Shown here: piece by piece, positions 1 through 11,819 of the stretch
Layout of the letters: every line of letters starts with the position of its first letter
How positions within the stretch are numbered: position 1 is the stretch's first letter
NCBI GenBank assembly: GCA_027579435.1
Contig: JANBPK010000855.1
Span: forward strand, 1 to 64,000
Direction: 5' to 3'
Length of the DNA: 64,000 bases
DNA from: Candolleomyces eurysporus
Lineage: Eukaryota > Basidiomycota > Agaricomycetes > Agaricales > Psathyrellaceae
The notes under the pieces: model-generated
Told to the model about the DNA's origin: nothing
Seen by the model: the letters and a program-made list of their open reading frames with translations, nothing else
Database searches by the model: none
Translations under genes and position numbers: made by a program

Positions 1-344
1 CTTGCGTTTTATCAAATCGTTCTTGCGTTAAAGTTGCTCGAGACTGTGTTCTCTGTTTGCGAAGTTATCCGTTGTATCTCGAACCCTACCGTGTGTTAGC
101 GAAGTCACTTCGTGAAGCATTTCTATCGTTGCTGGTTGAGCCTTAGCTCCCCCTTGAACTTGCGATCGTACAAGAAGAGTTCTAGAAGCCTCTGTCGACT
201 AGACTTAGAGCTTTTACCTATACCCCTTGCCCGCCTTTATCTTCACGAAGGTATTTGGTGTGTTGTGTTATTGTGGTTGTGTGTGTGTGTTTGAGTTCTA
301 TAGTTTTGTTGGTTAGAGAGCCCTAGTTCACTACCTGCACATCA
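1..344. other. Left-edge sequence without recognisable gene
   Basis: No open frame here resembles a known protein. A short GT-rich stretch (tgtgtgtgtgtg) lies near 276-290. The segment ends where the truncated NACHT copy begins, so it may be foreign sequence joined to that copy by a deletion or rearrangement. Confidence 0.4.
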
Positions 345-661
345 CCATCACCCACTTTATCTTCTTCGGTTGATCAGATTCGACATCTCCATTGACTATC
401 CAGCTATACAAGTTGTCCTGGACGGCAACTCGAGTGTTGGGATGGCATTTCGGGGTGTCGCAGCGCTCGGCGGAGTTGTGGATCACACCTGCTGCAATTT
501 GAACTGCAAGTTCTGGATATTACAATTAGGATCAATTCAGTCGCTCAGCTCCAGTACTGCGCGACAGACTCACTGCTCAATGAGTCTGCTAAGGGGTTCA
601 CATTGACAAACTGGTAGTTGTCAATCTGGAAATTGTGAGCGTTGTTGAAGTTGCTGGCCAT
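345..661 (-). pseudogene. 5' remnant of a NACHT gene, cut off at the P-loop
   Basis: The minus strand starts with an ATG at 661 and a first exon of the same type as its neighbours (MASNFNNAHNFQIDNYQF). A GTGAGT donor follows, then the start of exon 2 with the conserved CDTPKCHPNTRVAVQD segment and the lead-in to the P-loop (KKIKWV). At about 345-350 similarity to all other copies stops, exactly before the Walker A motif, and unrelated sequence follows. The ATPase and C-terminal exons are absent, so this is a deletion remnant of an array member. Upstream of the ATG the usual promoter-type sequence is still present to about 900. Seen directly by comparison with the intact copies in the window. 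Confidence 0.8.
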
Positions 662-999
662 GGGGCAGTCGAAGTGAAGAAAAGAAGGAAGCTGGATTGC
701 CCCCGTTCCCAACACAGCGGCTTAAGCAGTTTAATATCCTCCATCTGATCTTTGTCATCTGTTTGTTGAGCAGCTATGTACCACCGATCTGACAGTTACT
801 ACGATATGATATGTGATATGACAGATCTCACAGATGAAACTCAGGAGGCAGTGCGCTCACCTCATGTCTGAGTATGTGTCTTGGCGCAAGAACATTGTCC
901 CTCTGGCGGATTGAAACAAAAGAACCACTTCCTGGCGCAGCAATGAAAATTGACATATGGAGAGCAGCTGTTCTAGAGGGACGAAATGTTGGAAAAGAT

Positions 1000-2560
1000 C
1001 AGAGATCATTGACCAGCTTTACAACCTCTCCTTCCTTCAACTCCGTTTCTCCATTCAAACCTCCCTGCAGACGCTCTTGGGCGCTAGAATGACCCCTCAT
1101 TTGTACGTCCCTCTCACCCCCTTGTCAATAACCCTTCGTTGCCCACTTCCATCCAACTCGCAAACCATGCCGGCATCATGAAACACACTTTCAGGAGAAC
1201 ATCGTCCTTGCCCAGCAGCTTCCATGCCCTCAACATTTACCAACAATCAACACCATTCTTCTGTGCTCGAGTGAGCCAAAATGTAGATCCCAGCATTCAA
1301 GAGAGCACAAGAAACAGTCTGCTCGCACTGTCAGTACCATTATCAATGTTCCACCATGGGTACTGGTGAGTTGCATGTTGTCACAGATGAGGGATAGGAA
1401 GGTGACAAAGATGCTACTGAGGTTCTGTCTGTGAGCCTGGTAAAGTCGGACAACAAAGGTAGGGTTGAGGGACACAGGGCCAAAGTCGTCAATTCGGCGC
1501 GTCCGAAACTAATTAGCTCGGAGGAGCGATATGTAATGAACAGGTTGGGATTACATTCATTGGCTGTTGGGTGCAAAGCTCAGGAGAAGAGGGACGTTAT
1601 AGAGTTCTTGTTGGCTGGTGGGAGGGGATCAAGTGCCCGAGGGGTGAGTTTTTTGTCAACGGTCAACAATGTCAAATTGTGGCAAAATATATACCTTCTG
1701 CATTGCATCTAGTTGTACAGTAAATCGTTGAATTGGAGGAGAGTTCACAATCAAGATGTGAACACTTGCCTGGGGACGCACTGCCCACATCCTGACGTGC
1801 GAGGCTCCTTGCCCACTTTCTTTGGCATTTCATTAGTATCGGAGTTGGACTCTTGTTTGTTCATCACAAAGTTGAGCAAGCTGTCGAGCATTTATCAATA
1901 GCCATACACTCCTGGTTAATGTCCACAGTCCCATTATCTGTGATATGGCTACCGTGAGGATCTGCTTGAGTAATGGTCTAGGAAGATACGTACTTTACTC
2001 TAGATTTTAGATACATGCATGTCTACTAGAAGGCAAACAGAGTTGCTGGATATCTTCCTCACAGCACAAGGTCTTTTGAAGAGCATGGCAGCCGTGGCAG
2101 TTGGGGTCCAACCCCACGATACATCCTCTTGGACCAATGTTAGAACGTTGTGGCAAACATGCCTGGAAAAATGGACGCCGTTCGCCGGTGTGAGAGGACG
2201 CATCAATGGGAAAGTACTGAGCAGAGTTTAACGTCGAAGCTAAGGTGCTCGAAGAGATGCAGGATATAGCAAGGGCAAGTAAGTTGACGCACTGATGATC
2301 TATCCTCTCAAAACCACGAGTACAACAGCATCCACAATCTTCCAAGTTGCCCCCCTGAATCTCTGCAAAACATCGAAGCTTGGTGATTGAGGGACAGGAT
2401 GTGATAGAGGATACAGTAAAGATCCTGGATGACAAGAAGATGGATGGCATAGGCTATTTCTCAACCGCTAGTGCTTCCCTACTTCCACTCGCCATCTTCC
2501 AGCATGCTCCGGTGGCACAATCTGGAGTGCGGCTTGGTTCAGACAGCCCATGTCTGGCCA
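1000..2560. repeat. Spacer repeat type X, copy 1 (decayed coding-like sequence)
   Basis: This stretch matches, in the same order, segments at about 27.1-28.9, 32.1-34.2 and 43.3-45.3 kb. Recognisable pieces include a C-rich block near 1040-1180 and minus-strand coding-like sequence around 2010-2450 with a Cys/His patch (CHGCHALQKTLCCEEDIQQL). No copy has a continuous open frame and I do not recognise the family. The copies look like relics of a gene that was duplicated along with each NACHT gene. Confidence 0.55.
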
Positions 2561-2770
2561 GTTGAGTCAAACACCATGCGTAGGGAGTCGAAGTGCCTGC
2601 ACATTTGCAACAAGTGTTGGTTGCTTGATCGATTTTACGTAGCTGCGGATTCTGTGCGCCTGCTCCTGAGCACTAGGCTTGAACGCAAGAGCAAAGCGAG
2701 AGAAATGAATTAATGACCAACAGCGACCTTTGGTGAACTGTTGCCGTTTACCGAACACAGCCACTCCAGC

Positions 2771-4860
2771 TTAGACAAGCCTCCGGGTCAATCGAAGCCC
2801 ATCCATCTTTGTTTTCTCGCAACTCACAGGATACACAATGGACTTCCAGGCAGGTCCTCAGTCTAAAACGAGATTTCTCAGATTCATCAGCTTGCATTAC
2901 CGCATACATGGTCCCTAGTGGTTTGACAGGGGTGAAGCGGCTCTATTACTCCACCTCCACTGAGCCTATGTGAAGATATATCTTTACCCTTGCACTTCTC
3001 TCTCGACCTCCCTCATCCCCGCCCAGCTTTTCCTGCTATCCTCAGCTATCACCATTGGGACTGTATGACTGTTGAAAGAGGCAATAGAAGGATGCCATCT
3101 ACGCGACGATGAACTGTCCGAGAGGTCAGTTTTTGTTACATTCTTCCCTTCTCTTTTGCTTGGCCTAACCATCCCATTGTTAGCCTCAAACTTGCTTACC
3201 CCCAATTGCCTGCGGTTGATGACATGGGACACTACAACTGAACTTCTCACAATCCCGACCGACTCCTACCCTCATCTTCCTTTCCTCCCTCCCCGACGAT
3301 GGCCAACACCACGGCAACGGTATCCTCCGGCACCCCTTTATCCCTAACGCATATCTCTAAAAGCTGGCGTTCACTCGCCTCTTCGATTCTGCGGGGCCCT
3401 GGACATCCGTGCACCTGCTCTGCTGCTCTGGTGTCTTTCAAGATGGATACAAACATGTTTCGGCTGAAGACCGTATTCCATCAGACGAAGGCAGGTGAGG
3501 GATTTCTTTCATTTAACTCTTTACTCCTCAGCTTTATGGGCGAACCTTCCCTGTCGTGGGCTTTGTCCTAACATCCCTCGAGTCGATGCTATGCACGAGG
3601 ACTTTGCCTACATTTACAGGACTCCGGGCTTCGAGGTACAATTGGCTCTTTCCCCTGTACGATGATATTTTGGTGACCCGCCAGACATTCAATGGATGTT
3701 TTGAGGTCCCTCCTATGTCAAAACCCTCGTCCCCAGAGCCCAGATAGGCCGTTAGAGGGGTCATGGTCGAAGAAGTCGAGGTCAAAGGAAGATCGTGTAG
3801 AAGGAAGAGGAGGCAGAGAAGGGAATCAACCTACTTAACCTACACTCACTCACTCGATCTCTACTTGTCGGAGATCAGTCGCAGCAATTTTCCCCCGGTT
3901 TCACCAATGTGTTCAAGGGCTCTATTTCACCCATTATCACATGAACCCCAGATGCCTCCATTGGACCCAGAAAATATCTCAATATCGAAGCACTTTACTA
4001 TCAACCATCAATTCTTGTTTGGCATTCAGTGACGGTATTCAAACTGAAGCACTTTGTCCCCTTCACACCTCCGTTGAACTATAACCTTTGCGTATCCCAA
4101 CCCTTCAATCATCCGAACCATGAGAACGATCACAGGAAATGACGAAGACTTGGAAGCGCTCACCCCTAACCCTCTTCCACTTCCCCACCCACTCCGAATT
4201 CCACCTTCACCTCCGCCTCTTCCTCTACGTACACTTCCACACCCACTATCAGCTCTCCCCTCACTAATAGTGCCACTGATATCACAGAACCAGTGCGCGG
4301 CCCAACCTGGAGCATCTAGGGATCCTAGACTCTGAGCAGGTTCCCCGAGCATATGTTTAGATTCCTACATTCGAGGATACTATCCACCCATGTTAGTTCG
4401 AATATTATTCCGACTTCGAGCTTGAGGAGGGNTTTTTTGTTACATGTGTTACGGGTACCCAAGAAACTGTCGTCATCCAAGGGGATAGAAAGGAGGAAGA
4501 GTTACATGCAAACTTTCGTCAGCAGAAGAGTGTGGTCATAAAGGTGGTGCGTTCACCTGGATGTGAGGACGATGGAGGCGCGCGAAGAGGAAGGAGAGCA
4601 AGGCGTATGGAGAGCTGGCTGAGAGAGGGATCTTGGTAGTTGGATCCTCCCGCTTCTTTCATTCAAGCCAGATTACTGGTCATATCTCGTCCAACGTGAT
4701 TCATATAATGGTACAGGGGAGCGGTGGGATATTAAAGACGTCACTCATATATTTATCTGATCTCGTATTAGAATTTTGGGCTGCCTTTGATCTCTGGATC
4801 TCTACTCGGCGCCTAAGCTCTCATGTATAGACACGTATATATAGACAAATTCTCTGCTGA
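2771..4860 (+). pseudogene. Decayed F-box/LRR-like sequence, copy 1
   Basis: This region is paralogous to 7.7-9.4 and 18.9-20.4 kb. The plus strand at 3299-3390 reads PLSLTHISKSWRSLASSIL, which resembles the short helix after the F-box in many agaricomycete F-box proteins (a 'vCrsWRslAlstp' pattern). About 4130-4200 carries an LxALTPNPLPLPHP-like segment in the style of leucine-rich C-terminal parts of such proteins. Frames are broken by stops and indels and there is an N at 4432. The F-box assignment is an inference from pattern, not from a database match. Confidence 0.4.
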
Positions 4861-4901
4861 TTGTAACTACAGACCCAGACGAAAGAACGAAAATCGGGAT
4901 T

Positions 4902-7074
4902 TTATCGCCATGGACGTTTCTGGGGCTTGAGGTTCCTCTTTGCCTTGGGCTTCGGCGAAGAGGGAGCGGTTGAAGACTCGATAGCGATGCCGGCTGCTCC
5001 CGATGCCCTCTCCTTGACGGCCTTGCCTTTGTTCTCAACTGAGCCGAAAGCCTGGTTCTGCTGTGCGCCATCTATTGTCTTCCGGACCAAACTGCGAAAC
5101 CGTTCCTCCTGTAAATCGCTCCGATCCCGCCATGTGTCAGATGATCCCAAACGACGCAGGATGGAACGGCTCCATGTTCTACAGGCGGGCTTGCAACAAT
5201 CCCGGGTGCACTAAAGATGATAGATAAAGGAAGATTGGGCTTTGTATCGAGGTCTGAAAACAATTGAGGGCTGCACATACTGGACCGTGAACATTCTTGA
5301 ACAGCATCCAAAGAGACTCATCCTGCGCTCGCGCAATGGCTAACGATACCCACCAATCAGCACTGGGTGGTAGAGGAGTAGGAAGAGGCTCGGGGTGATC
5401 CCCTTCTACGTCAAATATTGCGTCGGATGGAAGGAGGGCCAAGAATGCGAGGAAGCTTTCCGGAAGCTGGCTAGTAAAGCATGCCCCTTTAGTACCGTTG
5501 TGTCAGATTTGGACTATGAAGGAGACGCGAGGGCTAAAACCAAAATGAACTCACTTGCACACGCCCCAGTGAATCTATCCCAGAGAAACACCTTAACGTC
5601 AATCCATTTAACGTGCAGTTTCCCGCAACGTCTAGGGTCGTCGAGGAAGTCGATCAGCGATTTATGGTAAAAGCCATATTGAGCCGTCGACCAGTCATTG
5701 GGAGGTGGGATTCGAATCAGTGAGTGGAGGTTTCCGAGCAAGTGCTCGACCTCGTTACTCTCCAGGTCTGTTTGCAGAAGCAGATTGATGTTGGAAGCTA
5801 TGCACAGGGTGACGGGAATGGGCTGCACGTGTTCTCTAGAGTACCAGTCGATAGCTTGAATCCACCATATCGAAAGAAGTGGATCGGGGCTTGACTCCAA
5901 AATATGTGAGTACAGCGCATCAAGTTGTTCAAGCGGGTTCGGGGTTGTTTTTGGAGTCTCTCCCATCTTCAAAACAGCTTCTAGTAGAACTTTCGGAGGT
6001 TCTCGATGGCCCGAGTCAACAAACCGGATGACCGTTGCTGCGTAAATGAATTGGCCCGATGCATTCTTCACCAGCATTTGAATGGCTGCTGGCGGAGGCC
6101 ACGACGAAGGAAGGCTGTAACGACGACGAAGTTGATTGAACTGGGCCTCCAAGAAGAGTGTGATGTCAGTATCAGCGTTGTAATCCTCGTGCAAATCGAG
6201 TTTCTGGGCGAAGGAGATAGGACTATTTTCGGGGTCGAAGAATTCCCGAAATACGCGCTCGGGACGACTGGCGATGATGATACGGAAAGGAAAGAATGGA
6301 CTTGATGATGCTGCTTGAAGAACTTGGAGGATCTCCAGCTGGTCTTCGGCGTTCTTTCGAGCAAGCTTTCTCCGTGGGCCGGTGCTTGTGAGATCGTGGT
6401 ACTGCTCGGCCTCGCATTCATCCAGACCATCGATGATGATGGCACCCTGCAGATCAGGTTTGTCATGATGACGTCCGATCTCCTGTAGAGGACCTAAGAC
6501 AAGGACTTCCATCTGTGTGTGCAGGTTTTTGTCGAAAATGTCCGAGTTTGTGTCGATTGCTTTTGAGATCTCTTCTCGCAGATCGGGATCATATCGCGCG
6601 AGCTGGTGTGCGATGGTAGTTACAAGAGCAGTCTTCCGGCGCCTGCCCATCGATGCTGACCAGGACGCAAAGAAGAACGTCGCTGCCAGCACTCCGCCAG
6701 CTTTGCACCGCCCAGACAGCGACCCCATGATGGCCGTCTTCCCAGTACCCGCTGGCCCAGTAACCCATTTGATTTTCCTTGGCTGATCAGATTCGTTATC
6801 CCCATCCACGATCCAGCTGTACAAGTCATTCTGGACGGCGACGCGAGTGTCGGGATGGCACTTCGGAGCGTCACAGCGCTCCTTGGAGTCATGGATGGCA
6901 CCCGCTGCGATTTGAGCCTGAAGCTCTTTCCATCCCAATAAATATTAACTGAGAAGCCCAGCTACAACATCAAGAGCAGAACTCACTCTCCAGGGGGTCT
7001 GCTGACGGGTTTACATTCACGAACTGGTAGTTGTCGATCTGGAAATTTTGAGCATTGTTGAAGTTGCTGGCCAT
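4902..7074 (-). CDS. NACHT STAND ATPase, array member 1 (four exons)
   Basis: Exons on the minus strand are 7074-6987, 6925-5555, 5486-5281 and 5210-4902; the joined frame is 1974 b (657 residues). Exon 1 encodes an Asn/Gln-rich leader (MASNFNNAQNFQIDNYQF). Exon 2 begins with the family's CDAPKCHPDTRVAVQ segment, followed by Walker A GPAGTGKT, Walker B IIIDGLDECEAEQYHD and the FRIIIASRPERVFREFFD sensor-like stretch. Exon 3 has SADWWVSLAIA and exon 4 CCKPACRTWSRSILRRLGS. The C-terminal tail is longer than in the paralogues and basic/proline-rich (SSPKPKAKRNLKPQKRP), probably disordered. NACHT ATPases are nucleotide-dependent oligomerising switches. No C-terminal ligand-sensing repeat (WD40, TPR or ankyrin) is visible. 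The start is chosen because the exon-1 type and position match five paralogues. The exon model is supported by conserved splice sites and phases 1-1-0. Confidence 0.87.
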
Positions 7075-7157
7075 GGCTTAGTTGCAGTGAAGGAAGGAAA
7101 GAGGCCGGATTGCTCCCGTTCCCACCCCAGCCAATTTGTGTTTGTGACTTGTTTGTT

Positions 7158-7176
7158 GAGCGTCTATGAGCGACTC
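7158..7176. promoter_or_regulatory. Conserved upstream palindromic element (gene 4902-7074)
   Basis: GAGCG-tctatgagcga-CTC followed by atctgacag lies about 85 bases upstream of the ATG at 7074. The same arrangement (TTTGT-y-GAGCGTCTA...GCTCATCTGACAG) precedes most array members. It is a candidate transcription-factor site or 5' leader element. Confidence 0.45.
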
Positions 7177-7699
7177 ATCTGACAGAAAAACTTATGACCC
7201 GCAACTGTCAGGAGGCAGTGCACTCACCCCGTGTCCGCGTGTGTATTAACAGAGTCATTCTGCGTCTTGGGGTATGGACATTTTCTCTCTGTCGAATCTA
7301 AAAAAAAAAAAGAATCACCTTACTTGCAGCAATCGCAACAATTGACGCACGGAGGGGTACAAGGGCTTTCATCGAGAGACATTCATTGATAAGCTTCATA
7401 TGCTCTGCTTCCTTCACTTCTGCCTCTCCATTCGAATCTCCCTACGGACTTGCCTGAGCACCGAAACTTATTCCCCATCTGCGTCCCTCCTACTCCCACT
7501 CCAACTAATTCTTCGTTGCCCATCTTCCTTCCTTTGGTATCTTATTAGTGACAAGGTTGGACCCTCGTTTGTTCGGTTCCTTTCAGACACGACGGATGTC
7601 CGACACAAGCTGAGTCGAAGACCATGTGAAGGGGATCGAAGTATCTGGACATGTATAAAGTGTCGCGTGCGTCCTTGATTTTCAGTACCTGCGGATTTC

Positions 7700-9400
7700 C
7701 GTGCACCTGCCGCTGGCGTATTTTGCCTAAAGGACTCGTCTGGATGACCGCCGGTGACTAGTTGACCGGTGACCGGTGGCTGTGTTTGGCAAACCCACGA
7801 CTATTGGTTCGTCCCAATTCGTACGTCTAGCTGCAGCAATTTCAACGACTCACAGGATACGACAGTCCTCTAAGCACGTCTTCGATGTAGAATGGAACTT
7901 CTCGGATCCATCAGCCTGCGCCACTGCGTACGTGGTCTCCAGCGGTCCTATGAAATGCCCTTGTCGTATCAAGACCTGGTGGAGGTCTAGCAGTGTTGTC
8001 CCCCCGCTTTCCAATGAACCCACTGCGTAAAGTTGTGTCTGTACCCTTACAATTTGCCCTTTATCTCGCTCATCCTAACCCAGCTTTGCCTCCTGCCCTC
8101 ACCCAGCACCGTTCGGCAAGCAAAACTGCTGGAAGAGGGACCGGAAGGATGCCAGAGACGGCATCAGAGGTCAGTTTCCATTATGCCTTTCCCTCTTCTT
8201 TTGCTCGGCCTAATGATCCCCATCGTTAGCCCCAAACGCGCTGGCCACTACAACTGAATAGCCTACATCCCTGACCGATTTCTGTCTCTCATCTTCCTTT
8301 CCTCCCTCCCTGACGATGACCGACCTCACGGCAACGATATCATCCGGCGCCCCTTAATCCCTAGCCATGTCTCCAGACGCAGGCGTTCGCTGGCCTTCTC
8401 GATTCCGGAACTCTTGATGTCTACGCACCTGCTCCTGGTGTACTTCCGCTCTGGGGCCTTTGAAGACAGAGACGAACGTAGCTCATACCCCATCAGAGAA
8501 AGGCTCGCTTCCATCCATTCCTCTACTCCTCAGCTTGACCGATGAACTTATCCTTTCAAAAATCTCATCCCCCATCATGGGTCTTATCCCCACGCTCCTC
8601 AACTCCTTGACTGCAGGATCCCTTGACTTGAAGCTATGCAGGGAAACTCTGCCTAGGTTTCCAGGATTTAACCTGGACCTTTCCAATCATCCAAGCGACG
8701 AGGAAGATCAAGGGAGACTTGGGTTCGATTATTTTACCCCATCATCTACTTCCCCAAACACTTCAAATTCCACCCTCATCTGCGCATCTACCTCTATGCC
8801 CACGAAATCTACGTCCAAACTCAGCTCCAACTCTCCCCTCACCGGTATTGTTACTGATGACGACGAAGATATCACAGAACCAGCGGGCATATCTCAAACA
8901 ATCAACCATCCACAACTCCCGATACTGAGGTAATGGTGAGCTTTCTCCACTCGAAGCTATCCCCTCAGCCTGATTCACTTCCGGTGCTGAAGAAACCGAC
9001 GATACTCAAGACGCTGATACCCAAAAAATCTAAGGACTCAATGAAAGAAGGAGAAAAGACGTACACTGAGTTTTGCTCTGCGAGGCTGGTGTGTAGGAGG
9101 ATGAGGAGATGAAGAGGCTGAGAGGAAGAGAGGTACGGAGCGCCTGGTCAAGGGAGGATTACTGGTCGGAGGCATAGTATCAGGTTCGATCACGTAGCCG
9201 CCAACCCTTTCGTCCTTTCCTTCCAAGCGAGCGAGTCGTTTCTCGCCGACGTCGTTCAACCGAACCGTACTAGTGGGTGGGTAGTGGGATAGCAAAAGCC
9301 GTTTCTCGGCCCGTACCCGATTTTTGAGGTGCCTTTGACCTCTCTGAATCTCTACTCGGCACCTGAACCGTCATATATGTGTATACACTAACGAATTGCC
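7700..9400 (+). pseudogene. Decayed F-box/LRR-like sequence, copy 2
   Basis: Paralogous to the copies at 2.77-4.86 and 18.9-20.4 kb. Near 8310-8440 the text matches copy 1 (acgatgaccgacctcacggcaacg...), and a stop now interrupts the CC-CCTTTATCCCTA segment. The longest surviving plus-strand frame is about 8460-8933; it contains a Ser/Thr-rich stretch ending in an acidic DDDEDITEPAG patch. Without the paralogues this frame would look like a small hypothetical protein, but the comparison suggests decay of a longer gene. Confidence 0.4.
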
Positions 9401-9445
9401 TACCGGCTGTAACTACCGACCCGGACGAAATCACTACGTACGGTC

Positions 9446-11471
9446 CTAGGGCGTGGAGTTCACCTGCTGGAAGTCCTTTATTGCCTTGTGGCTTAATGAG
9501 CCAAACCACTTCACCTGCAAATCCAAGCGACGATCAGGCCATAGCACTCCTGGCGCAATCCAAGTAGCTGATCCCAAATGACGTAGAATGGAGCGGCTCC
9601 AGATTCTACACGCCGGCTCACAACGATACCAGCAGCACTAAAGATAAAAGATGAGTTTCGGTAGGGTATGGAAAAGATAGAGGCGTCCGCACTGAATAGT
9701 AGTGAAACCCTCCGAAGATCCGCCAGAGGGAAGCCTCCTCTCTGTGCGCGATGGCCAGTGACACCCACCAATCAGCGCTGGCTGGCGCGGGAATGACCTT
9801 GGAGTGCGCGCTGCCCACAGGCAGATCTATAAACCGTGGAAGGCGGGCCAAGAATTCGAGAAAGCTTTCCGGATACGAGATCTGGGTATCACAGCCCCCT
9901 TAAATATCAAAACATCAGATTCATCTATGAAACAGAAACGAGGGCTGGCACAAAAACGAACTCACTTGAACACGCCCGATCGAACCGATTCCAGAAGAAC
10001 CCAAGACATTCTTTGCCATGAATGTGCAGGTTCCCGCAACGGTCAGGGTCTTGGAGGAAGTCGAACAGCGATTTGTGGTAAAAGGCATATTCGGTCGTCG
10101 CCTGGTCGCTCGTAGGTGGGATCCGAATCAAAGAGTGAAGGTTCCCGAGCAAGTGCTCCGCCTCATTACTCTCTGGGTCCGTTTGCAAAAGCAGATGGAC
10201 GTTGGAAGCATAAGACGGTACGTATGCATAGTGGTTCAACTCCATGATACTGCGAATCCACCGTACTGAAAGGGGCGGATCTGGACTCGAGTTCAAGATG
10301 TGAGAGTATAGTACGTCCAGGTGTTCGAATGGGTTTGAAGCTATTGTCGTTTCAATTTTCAGAATACCATCGAGCAAGGCCTTTGGAGGTTCTTGATGAC
10401 CCGTTTCGAGGAAGCGAATGACAGTCGCGGCATAGATAAACTGACCTGACGCGTTCTCCACCAGGGTTTGAACGGCGGTTGGCGGTGGCCACGAGGGAGG
10501 GAGGTTGTATCGACGGCGAAGTCGATTGAACTGTGCCTCCAGAAAGAGAGTGATGTCAGCGTCGGCGTTGTAACCTTCGTGCAAATCGAGCTTCTGGGCA
10601 NAAGGGGGTAGGACTATTTTCGGGGTCAAAGAATTCGCGAAATACGCGCTCGGGACGGCTAGCGATGATTACACGGAAAGGAAAGCATGGATTTGATGAT
10701 ACTGCTTGAAGAGCTTGGAGGATCTCCAGCTGGTCCTGGTCATTTGTTCGCGGTGGCGGAGACGTCAGTTTGGATCCCAGAGTTGCGGCATCATGATACT
10801 GCTCCGCCTCGCATTCGTCTAGACCGTCGACAATGATGGCTCCTCGCAAATTAGGTCCGTCAGGGCGACGCGCAATCTCTTGGAGGGGAGCTAAAATGAG
10901 AACCTCCATTTGTATGTGCAGGTTTTTGTCGAAAATGTCTGAATTTGCCTCGATTGCTTTCGATATCTCTTCTCGTAGATCGGGATGATACCGTGTGAGC
11001 TGGTGTGCGATGGTGGTTACAAATGCGGTCTTCTGGCGCCTGACAATGGATGCTGACCAGGACGCAAAGAAGAACGTCGCTGCTAGCACTCCACCCGCTT
11101 TGCAGCGTTCCGATAGCGATCCCATGACTGCCGTCTTCCCAGTACCTGCGGGGCCTGTTACCCACTTAATCTTCTTTGGTTGATCAGATTGACCATTCCC
11201 ATCGACGATCCAGCTGTACAAGTCGTCCTGGACGGCAACACGAGTGTCAGGATGGCATTTGGGAGCATCGCAGCGCTCCCTAGAGTCGTGGATGGCGCCG
11301 GCTGCGATTTGAGCCTGAAGCTCTGGATATCGCGATAAGGATCAATAGAGACCCTCAACTATAACACCAAGAGCCAGACTCACTATTCAATGGATCTGCT
11401 GAGGGGTTCACGTTGACAAAGTGGTAGTTGTCTATCTGGAAATTCTGAGCGTTATTAAAGTTGCTGGCCAT
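9446..11471 (-). CDS. NACHT STAND ATPase, array member 2 (one spurious N in exon 2)
   Basis: Exons are 11471-11384, 11322-9966, 9898-9693 and 9637-9446. Exon 1 encodes MASNFNNAQNFQIDNYHF. Exon 2 has Walker A GPAGTGKT, Walker B IIVDGLDECEAEQYHD and the ASRPERVFREFFD stretch; exon 4 has CCWYRCEPACRIWSRSIL. The N at 10601 splits exon 2 into two frames. Leaving it out gives CCC TTT GCC CAG AAG (PFAQK), exactly the paralogue sequence, and the total becomes 1842 b (613 residues). I therefore treat this as an intact gene with a false base. A truncated NACHT fragment lies in its promoter (11675-11794). Confidence 0.82.
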
Positions 11472-11575
11472 GGGGTGGTCGGAAGTGAAGAAAGGAAAGA
11501 GGCTGGATTGGCCTCGTTCCCGCCGCACCCTCAGCGGTTTAATATTGTCCACCTCGTGTTTGTGATTTGGTTCTC

Positions 11576-11594
11576 GAGCGTCTATGTATCGCTC
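11576..11594. promoter_or_regulatory. Conserved upstream palindromic element (gene 9446-11471)
   Basis: GAGCG-tctatgtat-CGCTC followed by atctgacag lies about 105 bases upstream of the ATG at 11471. The arms are perfectly complementary over 5 bases with a 9-base spacer. Confidence 0.5.
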
Positions 11595-11674
11595 ATCTGA
11601 CAGATGAAGCTCGTGAGGCATTCTGCGATCGTTCGTGAGGCGGTGCACTCGCCTCGTGTCCGCCAGAGTATTTT

Positions 11675-11794
11675 CATCCACGATCCATCTGTACAAGTCA
11701 TCCTGGACGGCAACTCAAGAGTCGGGACGGCATTTCGGATCGCAGCAATCAGCGGAGGCATGGATGGTCCCAGCCGCAATTTTCGTGGATAGCT
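11675..11794 (-). pseudogene. NACHT exon-2 fragment in the promoter of its neighbour
   Basis: Minus-strand sequence from an ..ATTAG acceptor at 11795 gives the exon-2 start of the family (CCDPKCRPDS, a stop where Arg is expected, then VAVQDDLYRWIVDE). Similarity ends at about 11675, where the text switches to the usual promoter-type sequence (gtgcactcgcctcgtgtccgcc) of the following gene. It lies 200 b upstream of that gene's ATG. This is a recombination or deletion scar between two array members. Confidence 0.75.
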
Positions 11795-11819
11795 CTAATG
11801 CGACGGTAAGGGTCACGTA

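Noticed and set aside
8460..8933. 157-codon plus-strand frame as a new small gene
   Set aside because: Paralogous segments at 3.4-4.3 and 19.4-20.2 kb show frame changes across the same sequence, which fits decay better than an independent gene.
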